From positions 1 to 49,121 of IMG/VR virus record IMGVR_UViG_3300025325_000038: a DNA stretch of 49,121 nt. One strand, given 5' to 3'. A program made the translations under genes and the position numbers. How positions within the stretch are numbered: the stretch's first letter is position 1; every line of letters begins with the position of its first letter. This document shows positions 36,710 through 44,274 of this stretch, in pieces. Below the pieces are notes generated by a model. It did no database searches. It had not been told where the DNA came from and saw only the letters and a program-made list of their open reading frames with translations. This DNA comes from a virus.

Positions 36710-39288
36710 CAGGTGCCTGCTCTGACGCGGCGGTACCACGTCGTTGCGGTGAGCGGTGTCTGGACGGTGTACCGAGCCTCATTGCCCGCGTATGCCTGCG
36801 GGACACCCGTCGGCGCGACGGCCTCCCATCCGGTCCCGTTCCAGAAGTCCCAGCCAGTCTGTGCGAGATCGCTCCTGATCTGTCGGAGATCGCCCGTGTC
36901 GAAGGACGGGGCCGTGTCGAGCTCGAGCTCGAAGAACAGCGCCGATCCCATGTCGGGCATCAGGAACTTCAGCTCAGGGCTGTCTTGGATCTGAACGGTA
37001 TCCGCAGGTGTCGTCCAGACGGGTGCATTCGTCGTGATATCGAAGGCAACGCCGGTGCCAGAGGCCACCTCAGCGTTGGCATTGACGGTCGGGCTCGTCG
37101 AGACGGTGGCATCGAAGGCGGCGCCCGAACCAGCCGCTGCCCCGATCGAAGCTTCGACGCTCGAGCTCGGACCACCAGCAGCACCCGAACCTGATGCTGC
37201 ATCTCCGTTTGGAGCGAGGTTGATCGAAGCATCAGCCGAGACACCCGACCCGGACGCCACCTCAGCGTTCGCCTCGACGTTGCTGCTCGTCGAGACGGTG
37301 GCATCAAGGGCGGCGCCTGCGCCAGAGGCAACCTCGATCGTTGGTGCGACGGAAGCCGAGAGCCCACCGGCCGATCCGGAGCCTGAGGCTGCGTCACCAT
37401 TCGGGGCGACATTCGATGAAGCCTGTTCCGCAGAGCCAGCGCCAGTCGCTGAACCGATGCTCGAGAGAACGGCCGATGAAGGCCCGCCTGCTGATCCAGT
37501 CCCCGATGCGGTCTCGACGTTGGTCGCGATCGTGATCGTGGCGGCGAAGGCCGATCCGGCCGCTTGAGCCGACTCCGCGTTCGGGGCGATGTTCGCCGAG
37601 GCCTGACCCGCCTCCGCTGATCCAGTCGCGGCGCCGATGGTCGGTGAGACGGTAGAGCTTGGACCGCCTGCCGAACCAGATCCAGAGGCGGGGTCACCAT
37701 TGGGGGCGAGATTGATGCTCGCCGCGCCAGCAGCTCCGGTGCCCGTCGCCGTCTCGGCGTTCGCATCCGTGTCACCTGCTGCTGTCTCGGCGGTGGCATC
37801 GAAGGCCGCACCCGTGCCGGCAGCGGTCCCTGAGTTGACGGCGATCGAGGCGCTCGAACCACCTGCCGCACCGGTTCCTGAGGAGACGTCGGCATTCGGG
37901 GCGACGCTTCCAGAGGCGTCCTGAGCAGATCCAGATCCAGTCGAGGTGCCGCTCGTCGGTGAGATGGCCGAGCTGGCATTCCCTGCGGACCCAGAACCAG
38001 CTGCATTGCCGCCTGTTGGGGCGACCGTCGACGTTGACCCGCCAGCAGCGCCCGTGGCGATCCCAACGTTTGCGTTTGGCTGCAGATTGATCGAGGCGTT
38101 CGGGGCTGCCCCAGACCCAGAAGCAACCTGAGAGGCAAGGCTGATCGTGCCGCCGGGATCGTAGGCGGCCCCCGCCCCAGCGGCGTTACCCCCACTGGCG
38201 CCGACGTTCGCGCTCGGATCACCCGCCGCTCCCGTGCCACTCGCGAGTCCAGCATTGACCGCCACCGACGCACTGGGGCCATGAGCGGCGCCCGTACCTG
38301 TGCCAGAACCTGCGGTCGGAGCGACCGTGGAGCTTGGACCACCTGCTGCACCAGTGCCTGTACCAACGTTCGCGCTCGGCTGGAGATTGATCGAAGCCTG
38401 ATTGGCAGCGCCAGAGCCTGTCGCAGCGCCGATGGTTGCCGAGACAGTCGACGTCGGACCACCCGAGGCTCCCGTCCCTGCGCTTGCCCCGGCATTCGGC
38501 TGCAGATTGATGGATGCGTTGCTGGCGGCCCCTGTCCCAGTCGACTGGTCACCGCTGGTGGCGATCGAAGTCGAGGGGTTATAGGCGGCCCCCGCTCCAG
38601 ATGCGACCTGTGCATTCGCATTCGTTCCGGCCGCTGGCGTGAAGATCCCGACGAAGCTGGCCGACCAGCGCCTGACATACCTTCGTGGAGCATGGATCTG
38701 TTTCGTGGTGAGGAACTGATCGATAGCGCCGATCCGACGACGCGCGACGATGGCTCCGGCCGGCGGAGGCGTGTAGGTAATCGTGACCCGGATGTAATCG
38801 ACTTGGATGTCGGTGTTGGCGGCGTCTGCCTGTACCGAGAGGAAGACCGCGAAACCGGCCGCATTGATCTGGGCGACGGTCAGACCGGCGTTCCAATCAT
38901 CGGCCGCACCCCCGTAGGTCGCCACGGCCGTAGCCGTCGGCCAGTCGAGGGCGGTGTCCGCCTTGTTGTCGCCGACCAGAGCGGCGAAAGTCGTCCCGGT
39001 CGCCAGTTGGACCCGGTTATCGCTCGCCGCCCCGGCGCTGTTCCGGCGATCGATCTCGACCGTGATCCCAAGGATGGTCGCGCCAGCCGGGATCGTGAAG
39101 CCGAAGCCCGACGCAACGAGGATCTCGCTGATGTCGGGCGAGTCGTACGTCGGGGCGGTGATCGTCGCTTCGGAGCCATCGTCGCCGCCGACGTTGGTCG
39201 GATTGACCCATCCCTCGGCGCTCTCGGACGTGCCGGCGTTCGAGAGAGAGGATGCGCTACTTGGGTATCGCGGTCCCTCTGAGGCCAT
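36709..39288 (-). CDS. tail/fibre protein with largest Ala/Gly repeat region
   Basis: The protein has 859 residues. Residues 1-~220 form a beta-sandwich N-terminal domain (GFTIPAGATILGITVEIDRR and VDYIRVTITYTPP). Residues 222-750 are about 26 repeats of ~20 residues (for example ASINLQPNAGASAGTGASGG, and 24-residue forms). A C-terminal ~109-residue beta domain (WTTPADTVQIQDSPELKF to WYRRVRAGT) resembles a fibronectin-like or carbohydrate-binding domain. Its stop is coupled by TGATG to the next repeat gene. It is probably a long virion fibre. The repeat arrangement in DNA is imperfect, so units have diverged. Confidence 0.65.
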   Translation of the reverse strand: MASEGPRYPSSASSLSNAGTSESAEGWVNPTNVGGDDGSEATITAPTYDSPDISEILVASGFGFTIPAGATILGITVEIDRRNSAGAASDNRVQLATGTTFAALVGDNKADTALDWPTATAVATYGGAADDWNAGLTVAQINAAGFAVFLSVQADAANTDIQVDYIRVTITYTPPPAGAIVARRRIGAIDQFLTTKQIHAPRRYVRRWSASFVGIFTPAAGTNANAQVASGAGAAYNPSTSIATSGDQSTGTGAASNASINLQPNAGASAGTGASGGPTSTVSATIGAATGSGAANQASINLQPSANVGTGTGAAGGPSSTVAPTAGSGTGTGAAHGPSASVAVNAGLASGTGAAGDPSANVGASGGNAAGAGAAYDPGGTISLASQVASGSGAAPNASINLQPNANVGIATGAAGGSTSTVAPTGGNAAGSGSAGNASSAISPTSGTSTGSGSAQDASGSVAPNADVSSGTGAAGGSSASIAVNSGTAAGTGAAFDATAETAAGDTDANAETATGTGAAGAASINLAPNGDPASGSGSAGGPSSTVSPTIGAATGSAEAGQASANIAPNAESAQAAGSAFAATITIATNVETASGTGSAGGPSSAVLSSIGSATGAGSAEQASSNVAPNGDAASGSGSAGGLSASVAPTIEVASGAGAALDATVSTSSNVEANAEVASGSGVSADASINLAPNGDAASGSGAAGGPSSSVEASIGAAAGSGAAFDATVSTSPTVNANAEVASGTGVAFDITTNAPVWTTPADTVQIQDSPELKFLMPDMGSALFFELELDTAPSFDTGDLRQIRSDLAQTGWDFWNGTGWEAVAPTGVPQAYAGNEARYTVQTPLTATTWYRRVRAGT
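37039..38625 (-). repeat. tandem ~60-bp (20-residue) Ala/Gly/Ser repeat region, copy set 3
   Basis: About 26 in-frame units, the largest of the three sets. The unit consensus is close to (A/P)S-x-(I/V/N)-x-P-N-x-x-x-A-x-G-(S/T)-G-x-A-x-x. Pairs such as ASINLQPN... and PSSTVxPTxG... alternate, as if larger 40-residue units had been copied. Confidence 0.7.
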
Positions 39289-39302
39289 TCGAGGGCCTCA
39301 GC

Positions 39303-39740
39303 CTATTCTTCCCAGACCCACGTGCAGTCGAGCACCTGACCCGTGCCAGTCGGGATCGTGATGCCGATGCCATTAGCCGTCCCGGGCGGGATGCGGAGAG
39401 GTTCGTCATCGAAGACCCAGATCACACCGGCCCCGATGGCCGCGCCGAGGAAAGCTCGGGCGATCTCGCCAGTCGTAATCGTCGGACCGCCGGAATGGGT
39501 CGTGAAGAGCGTCCCATTCGGGGCTGGCCCATCATCATCCCACTCGAGTTCCGTCTGGCCAGCTCCCTGCGTGCCTGCCGTGGTCAGCCTCCGGAGAGCC
39601 ACGACGACGGAGGTCGCAGTCGTGTTGTAGACGTGAACTTCACGCAGCAGAAGGCGAACGCCAGCGATCGCATACAGAGAGGCGGCAGGCAGGGTGTCGG
39701 ATCCGGTCCCGGTCCTGAAGGCTCCTGAGATCTTGGACAT
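39303..39740 (-). CDS. small virion/decoration-like protein
   Basis: The start at ATG 39740 is preceded by AGGAG at a good distance; 145 residues. The beta-rich sequence (RLLLREVHVYNTTATSVVVALRRL, ARAFLGAAIGAGVIWVFDDEPLRIP) is reminiscent of small head or tail decoration proteins. No known motif; its context is the fibre block between portal and protease genes. Confidence 0.5.
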   Translation of the reverse strand: MSKISGAFRTGTGSDTLPAASLYAIAGVRLLLREVHVYNTTATSVVVALRRLTTAGTQGAGQTELEWDDDGPAPNGTLFTTHSGGPTITTGEIARAFLGAAIGAGVIWVFDDEPLRIPPGTANGIGITIPTGTGQVLDCTWVWEE

Positions 39741-39749
39741 CACGGGCTC

Positions 39750-40958
39750 CTATCGTGTCCTGATCTTCCGCCGACGATTGACGAAGATGAACGCTGGACT
39801 CTCAGCGGGTGGTCCAGACGGGGAGAACTCCGCCTCCAGCATAAGCCCATCGAGGTAGGGGATGTCCGTCACGTCGGTCGAATAGCCCCACCGGGCCTTC
39901 AGGGCGTTGAACAGCGCTTGGGTCCAAACCGCTGTGGACGGAGCAACCGCGTAATGCGCCGCCGCCCAGAACAGCGTCACGTCACTGCAGTCGAGGTTCG
40001 TGTAGGCGTCGACCAGAGACGTTCCGTCGTCGTCCGTCAGCTTCAGCGTCTGCGTGTTCGCGCCGACGCCGGCCGCGTGCAGAGCGGCGACGAGCTCGAC
40101 CGCCCGAGGAGCACCCTTGTCGGTGTTCTCGAAGCCGACCTCAATGTATCCCGTCGACCGGATGACCTTCTGGCGGATGAGGTCGGCGGTGCCCGTCATC
40201 GCCTTGTCGTCGATGTACGTGTACACGTCGGTCGCTGAAGTCGCGACATCCCCGCCGGCCGTGTCGTACCCGAAGTCGCCGGCGGTGAACGAGTGCGTGC
40301 CGTCGACGTTCGGGCTGTACCCGTAGACCTCGCCCGACTGCTTGCCGTAGTCGCCCGAGGCATCCCAGACGGCTACGTCGTCAATCAGGAACTCGCCATA
40401 GCTTGAGCTGGCGCCGTTGGTGATGCCGAACTGGATGTTCGTACAGGTCGTGGCGACCTGCGCCAGCGTGACCTGAGTACCGTCGGTCCACGTGCCGCCG
40501 TTGAGGGAATAGGACCAGTCGAGCGTGTTCGGATTACTGGTTCCGTTGTACCGGCACTCGATCTCGACGATGTCATTGGTCGAGAGGGTCGGGCCGTTCT
40601 GGGTGTTGCCCCCAAACCGCGCCTGCAACACGGCGCCACTGGAGACTTGGATGCTGCAGGCACTCGTCGAAAGCTGGAACGAGCAGGTTCGGGCGAGCTG
40701 ACCAGACGGCAGGGTCAGGACCTTGAACCGGTAGCGGACAACGAGGATGTCCTTGCCGGTGATCCCCCTCGATGCCTGCATGTACGGGCCGGCAGCATCG
40801 CCGATGACCCGCAGGGACCGCGTCCCCGTTAGGGGCGCCGCAGTCTCAATCGTCAGGCCACCGGCCGTGCTCCTTGTGTTCCAGTGGCGAAACGTCGATG
40901 AGCCAGCTCCCTGCTGGTCCTGACCACACTCAAGCCCGCAGCAGAAGACTGGCGCCAT
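39750..40958 (-). CDS. fibre/adhesin-like protein with concanavalin-type domain
   Basis: The 402-residue protein has a Cys-rich N-terminus (FCCGLECG) and a long beta-sandwich resembling a LamG/concanavalin-like jelly roll. Segments such as SLRVIGDAAGPYMQASRGI, DIVEIECRYNG, LDWSYSLNGGTWTDG and GEFLIDDVAVW fit carbohydrate-binding modules. A second domain follows in the C-terminal half. It is located with other fibre-like genes and is likely a virion adhesin. No known catalytic residues are visible. Confidence 0.6.
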   Translation of the reverse strand: MAPVFCCGLECGQDQQGAGSSTFRHWNTRSTAGGLTIETAAPLTGTRSLRVIGDAAGPYMQASRGITGKDILVVRYRFKVLTLPSGQLARTCSFQLSTSACSIQVSSGAVLQARFGGNTQNGPTLSTNDIVEIECRYNGTSNPNTLDWSYSLNGGTWTDGTQVTLAQVATTCTNIQFGITNGASSSYGEFLIDDVAVWDASGDYGKQSGEVYGYSPNVDGTHSFTAGDFGYDTAGGDVATSATDVYTYIDDKAMTGTADLIRQKVIRSTGYIEVGFENTDKGAPRAVELVAALHAAGVGANTQTLKLTDDDGTSLVDAYTNLDCSDVTLFWAAAHYAVAPSTAVWTQALFNALKARWGYSTDVTDIPYLDGLMLEAEFSPSGPPAESPAFIFVNRRRKIRTR

Positions 40959-40964
40959 CCATGA

Positions 40965-41432
40965 TCACAGGGTGAACTGGATGATGCCGTTGGTGTGCCA
41001 GATGATCGTGAAGGTGCCCGATGTGACGCTGTTTGCGCCTCCGAAGTAGTTGAACGAGAGGCCCTGATCGGCAACTGGTGAAGCCAGCGTGTCGTTGTAG
41101 ACGAGCGTCCCATACGCGTTCGTCAGCGTCGTGGTCCCGTTCGCGGAGACCGTGTCGGCGGCATCGAAGGTGTAGACGTTCGAGGCGAAACCGCTGGTCA
41201 CCGAAAGGAGCTGACGACCGACGGCTGGCCAGCCCGAGGCATCGAACACACCGCCCGTAGCCCAGACGCCGGCGCCATAGGCAGTCGATGCCGAGGCGAC
41301 GGTCTGCGAGGGGGTGATGGTGTTGTCGAAGAGGGCGGCCTTGATGTTGTCAGCGTCGACGTTGAACGCCGCCGTGTCCTCGAGGGAGTCCTCGATCAAG
41401 GCCATGAAGATCTTGGAGTTGGTCCAAGCCAT
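40965..41432 (-). CDS. phage structural protein of common unknown type
   Basis: The 155-residue protein begins MAWTNSKIFMALIEDSLEDTAAFNVDADNIKAALFDNTITPS, a pattern I associate with small structural proteins in phages. Then follow strand-rich stretches such as GVFDASGWPAVGRQLLSVTS and GTFTIIWHTNGIIQF. It is probably a virion or decoration protein. It overlaps the downstream coiled-coil gene region by TGATG. Confidence 0.55.
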   Translation of the reverse strand: MAWTNSKIFMALIEDSLEDTAAFNVDADNIKAALFDNTITPSQTVASASTAYGAGVWATGGVFDASGWPAVGRQLLSVTSGFASNVYTFDAADTVSANGTTTLTNAYGTLVYNDTLASPVADQGLSFNYFGGANSVTSGTFTIIWHTNGIIQFTL

Positions 41433-41674
41433 CAGTCGAGTCCTTCCTGCGTGGCCCGCGCGACGGCGAGCGCTTCCTCAGCCGCAGCGAGCTGCTCACG
41501 GGCACGCTCGACCTTGGCCTCCGCTGCGGCCACGAGGGCCTCGGCATCTGCTCTGGCGGCAGCGCGACCTTGGGCCCTGCCCAATGCGAGCCGTTCCTCA
41601 TCCACGGGATCGCCGTCGGTCGCAGCGACCGTCGCGTCCCCGGCGGCGCCTACCCCGCCTGCGATCTCCTGCAT
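41432..41674 (-). CDS. small alanine-rich coiled-coil protein
   Basis: The 80-residue sequence is dominated by Ala/Glu/Arg, with the second half a single long amphipathic helix (AAARADAEALVAAAEAKVERAREQLAAAEEALAVARA). It is likely a dimeric or trimeric coiled coil and may be a small scaffold or stalk protein. No family recognised. The stop overlaps the start of the downstream structural gene. Confidence 0.5.
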   Translation of the reverse strand: MQEIAGGVGAAGDATVAATDGDPVDEERLALGRAQGRAAARADAEALVAAAEAKVERAREQLAAAEEALAVARATQEGLD

Positions 41675-41684
41675 CAGATCTCCT

Positions 41685-41996
41685 TCACGCTCTCGCTACC
41701 GCTGTCGGGGCGAAGACGATGATGTCCGTGCCATCCTCACGCTCCGTAGTCACCGACATGATCGGACGACCGTCCTCGTCCGTTCGCACGAGATCACTGC
41801 CGATGTAGTCCTCGCGCTCATGTGCTTCCACCTTGGCCTTCATGCCCTCCGGCAGCATCGGCGCCGTCAGCATACCGAGGCGAGGGCAGGTATGGAAGCG
41901 AGAATGTGGCCTGATCTCGCGGGTCACGTCTCGCGCACCACAGTTCGGGCAGTACCATCGATGTGTCGGCGGCTCGAGGATCGGAATGTTGCTCAC
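41685..41996 (-). CDS. zinc-ribbon protein next to portal
   Basis: The 103-residue product starts at GTG 41996 overlapping the portal stop (GTGA). It contains WYCPNCGARDVT and HTCPRLG, a CPxC...CP zinc-ribbon pattern, followed by a helix and beta-strand region. Similar small zinc-ribbon genes sit beside portal genes in some phages. Possible roles include binding to portal or nucleic acid; nothing definite. Confidence 0.6.
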   Translation of the reverse strand: MSNIPILEPPTHRWYCPNCGARDVTREIRPHSRFHTCPRLGMLTAPMLPEGMKAKVEAHEREDYIGSDLVRTDEDGRPIMSVTTEREDGTDIIVFAPTAVARA

Positions 41997-43435
41997 TCTG
42001 CGCTCCCAAAGGCATAGATCGGAGCCTTGATGTCGAGGATGACCGGATCGATCACCATCTCCCCGGCATCGTAGGTCTTGACCCTGCGGATACTAGCCCC
42101 TTCGGCCTCACCAGACGAGTCCTCTCCGTCAGATGGCTTGTTCTTGCGCATCGCGAGCTCATACGCCGAAGGGATCTTCTCGAGGGTCACGAGGCCCTGA
42201 GCCGTGTTCGCCATGAGCTGGTTGTACGGGTTCGACTCGTCCATCGGATCTCCGATGGGTGGCAGGCCGATCTCCTTGCGGGCCTCGTTGACCGTTTGGC
42301 TGGGCATCCCGGCAAGGGTCAGCCTGTGGGTTTGCGCCTTTTGGAGCGACTGCCGATCCGAGACGGCCCGGTAGCGGAAGGCGATGTTGTTGTCTCGTCC
42401 ACCCCAGCCCGGATCCCAGCAGATCTCGCTTGTGATGTAGTCCTGAACGGTGCCGAGGATGGTTCGCAGACCTCGATCCTCGGTGTTCTGCTGCTGGACC
42501 TCACCTGAAGCCCGGTTGACGTCGAAGGTCAGGCCGAGATCCTGCGGTTGGAGCTGGAGAACGGCGGCGATCTGGCGAACGAGGTAGATCGTCCACTCCA
42601 TCATCTGCATGTCGACGTTCGACTTGTGGAAGTCGATGAACTTGGCGTTCTTCGTCCCGCCCCAGAAGCTCATCATGCCCATGCCGGCGATCTCGGAGTC
42701 CCAGAAGGCCTTGAAGGCTTCGACCTGATCCGACCTCGCATTCTCGCCGAGGTCCATGACCCCATCAGGTGCTGCCTGCTTGACCGACCTCGCGTTGTAG
42801 AGCATGTTCGAGAGCTCGGCGTCGACTGTCATCCTGAGTGTCTCGAGGTAGCTGATCCCGACCGGGCTGTTCGAGCGGTTGTGGATCTTGATGTAGGTCA
42901 GATCGCTGTTGAGGAGCGGGATCTCGGTCTGTGGGTCAGGACAGAAGTAGTACCTCGCCACATTCGGGTTCCCCGGCCAGAGACGATCGACCTTGATCGC
43001 CCCGCCATCCGTGGGCCAGAGGTAGATGACCTCGCCCCTGACCATGCGCTCCTTCTCGATCGAACCGGCATCGAGGGACAGCATGTCCTCGGCGACGGCG
43101 GCGATGAAGGTTGCGAACGAAGGATCGCCGGGATTGGGCTGCTCGAGGACCTCCCTGATCCGGGCGACCTTGCCCCGGTCGGGCTTGGGTCGGTCCCTGT
43201 CGAAGGGGACGAGATCCCATTCGGCTCGCTGGAGCTGGCCAGAGCGGATGTCGAAGCCGGCCCGGATCCATGGGTTGTAGGTGGCCCAGTTCCGATAGAG
43301 CTCGGGGTTCGACTTGCCGATCCGCCTCGTCGAGTTGAAGCTCGCAAGGGCGGACGTTCCATTGGCCGGGCCAGCGACGCGCTTGACGAGCGCTGATGGG
43401 GCACGGGAGACGAGCGCGTTCGTGATGACGCCCAT
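41993..43435 (-). CDS. portal protein (HK97-like)
   Basis: The 480-residue protein forms the DNA entry ring at one capsid vertex. Sequence hallmarks are NPWIRAGFDIRSGQLQRAEWDLVP, EQPNPGDPSFATFIAAVAEDMLSLDAG and SNSPVGISYLETLRMTVDAEL. The C-terminal EARKEIGLPPIGDP segment is characteristic of HK97-type portals. It is near the terminase genes, with TGATG to the upstream small gene. Length matches typical portals (400-500). Confidence 0.85.
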   Translation of the reverse strand: MGVITNALVSRAPSALVKRVAGPANGTSALASFNSTRRIGKSNPELYRNWATYNPWIRAGFDIRSGQLQRAEWDLVPFDRDRPKPDRGKVARIREVLEQPNPGDPSFATFIAAVAEDMLSLDAGSIEKERMVRGEVIYLWPTDGGAIKVDRLWPGNPNVARYYFCPDPQTEIPLLNSDLTYIKIHNRSNSPVGISYLETLRMTVDAELSNMLYNARSVKQAAPDGVMDLGENARSDQVEAFKAFWDSEIAGMGMMSFWGGTKNAKFIDFHKSNVDMQMMEWTIYLVRQIAAVLQLQPQDLGLTFDVNRASGEVQQQNTEDRGLRTILGTVQDYITSEICWDPGWGGRDNNIAFRYRAVSDRQSLQKAQTHRLTLAGMPSQTVNEARKEIGLPPIGDPMDESNPYNQLMANTAQGLVTLEKIPSAYELAMRKNKPSDGEDSSGEAEGASIRRVKTYDAGEMVIDPVILDIKAPIYAFGSAE

Positions 43436-43650
43436 CAGCCGTACCTCGAGAGATGATCCCTGATCATGCCGTCGAAGGCCTGCCTGACGTACTGCCGACC
43501 GAGGAGCGGGCCGACCATCTTCATGGCGTCCTTGAACGTGAAGCGCTCAGGGTGTGAGTCGGTTATCTCGTTGATGGGGGCGACGTACACGCGGTCGACG
43601 ACGAACCGGCCATCCGCGAAGTCGATCTCGACGCCAAGGTCTTCCGCCAT
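43435..43650 (-). CDS. small hypothetical protein before portal
   Basis: The start is taken at ATG 43650; 71 residues. The sequence is acidic at the start and then has a helical basic C-terminal half (FKDAMKMVGPLLGRQYVRQAFDGMIRDHLSRYG). It overlaps the portal start by TGATG. There is no clear ribosome site upstream, only a possible -10 (TATCGT) nearby. Function unknown. Confidence 0.5.
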   Translation of the reverse strand: MAEDLGVEIDFADGRFVVDRVYVAPINEITDSHPERFTFKDAMKMVGPLLGRQYVRQAFDGMIRDHLSRYG

Positions 43651-43658
43651 CGACGCGC

Positions 43659-43664
43659 ACGATA
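43659..43664 (-). promoter_or_regulatory. possible -10 element upstream of the 43435-43650 gene
   Basis: TATCGT on the minus strand ends 8 bases before ATG 43650, which has no ribosome site, so the gene could be read from a leaderless transcript. The gap 43651-43802 otherwise contains a widely spaced CGCCCGAA/TTCGGGCG pair. No convincing -35 is seen at the expected distance. Confidence 0.25.
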
Positions 43665-43802
43665 CCACGACGCGAAACGCCCGAAAGATGGCTGGCCCGG
43701 ATGCCCAAACCGACTGATCCTTGCGGACTGGCCGGTGCTTCAGGCTCCTTGCCTACCACCCTTCGGGCGGACCGCGATAGTAGATCGATCGATCAGAGGC
43801 TG

Positions 43803-44054
43803 TCAAGCCCCCTCTTCGACCCCATCGACGGGCGTGATGTCGATCCAGAAGTCCTTGCCAAGCGCGTGCTCGAAGACCTCGGCCGCAAGCGGGTTCTTGA
43901 TCGTCAGTTTGAACGTCAGGGCGGGCGTGGCCAGCGACCAGACCTTGTTCTCCTCGCCCTTGGTCGACGCCTGAAACTCGACCTCGACCCCGCCTTCGTT
44001 CCATGCCCGCTTCGTGAGCGAAGCGATGTAACCCTTGGCTCGTACGACTGACAC
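43803..44054 (-). CDS. small hypothetical virion-region protein
   Basis: A near-perfect AAGGAGGT ribosome site 5 bases upstream marks GTG 44054 as the start; 83 residues. The sequence is beta-rich (VVRAKGYIASLTKR, GGVEVEFQAS, ALTFKLTIKN). No family recognised. It is isolated by intergenic gaps on both sides, and a possible promoter lies upstream at 44242-44271. Confidence 0.55.
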   Translation of the reverse strand: MSVVRAKGYIASLTKRAWNEGGVEVEFQASTKGEENKVWSLATPALTFKLTIKNPLAAEVFEHALGKDFWIDITPVDGVEEGA

Positions 44055-44168
44055 CGATGACCTCCTTGTGTTGGGAGGCCGAGTCAGCGACGCAGCCTCC
44101 ATCAAACGGACTGGCTGCGGCGACCTTCGGGGTCCAACCGACCGATGAACATGCTATCAGACGGAGAA

Positions 44169-44192
44169 ACCCCGGAGGGTGATCTCCGGGGT
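44169..44192 (-). terminator. 9-bp hairpin downstream of the fibre gene (or leader attenuator)
   Basis: ACCCCGGAG (44169-44177) and CTCCGGGGT (44184-44192) form a perfect stem with a 6-base loop, followed by TTCTCC on the minus strand. It may terminate transcription from the fibre gene at 44275. A promoter-like sequence (44242-44271) lies between that gene and the hairpin, so it could also act on a leader transcript. Confidence 0.6.
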
Positions 44193-44241
44193 CTCAATCC
44201 GACGTCCAGCCCACTGGAACGCCCGCATCCACGCAAGCTGG

Positions 44242-44271
44242 ACTTTAGGCCTCGTCGGCCTTCGGTGTCAA
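44242..44271 (-). promoter_or_regulatory. candidate sigma70-like promoter on minus strand
   Basis: On the minus strand a perfect TTGACA (complement of 44266-44271) and TAAAGT (complement of 44242-44247) are separated by 18 bases. A consensus -35 in a GC-rich genome stands out. It would drive the gene at 43803-44054 and portal genes further downstream. The hairpin at 44169-44192 would be in its leader. Confidence 0.5.
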
Positions 44272-44274
44272 GGA

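Noticed and set aside
17386-38625. CRISPR-like reading of the ~60-base repeats
   Set aside because: The repeats are in-frame coding units without unique spacers or a leader, and they diverge at codon level.
36969-38864. 631-codon frame in another phase of the repeat gene
   Set aside because: It arises from the Ala/Gly repeats lacking stops in other frames; its product is Arg/Pro/Ser-rich and without domains.
44100-44230. Possible tRNA gene near the 44169-44192 hairpin
   Set aside because: A T-arm-like GGTCTCAATCC is present but no acceptor stem, D-arm or anticodon arm can be folded around it.
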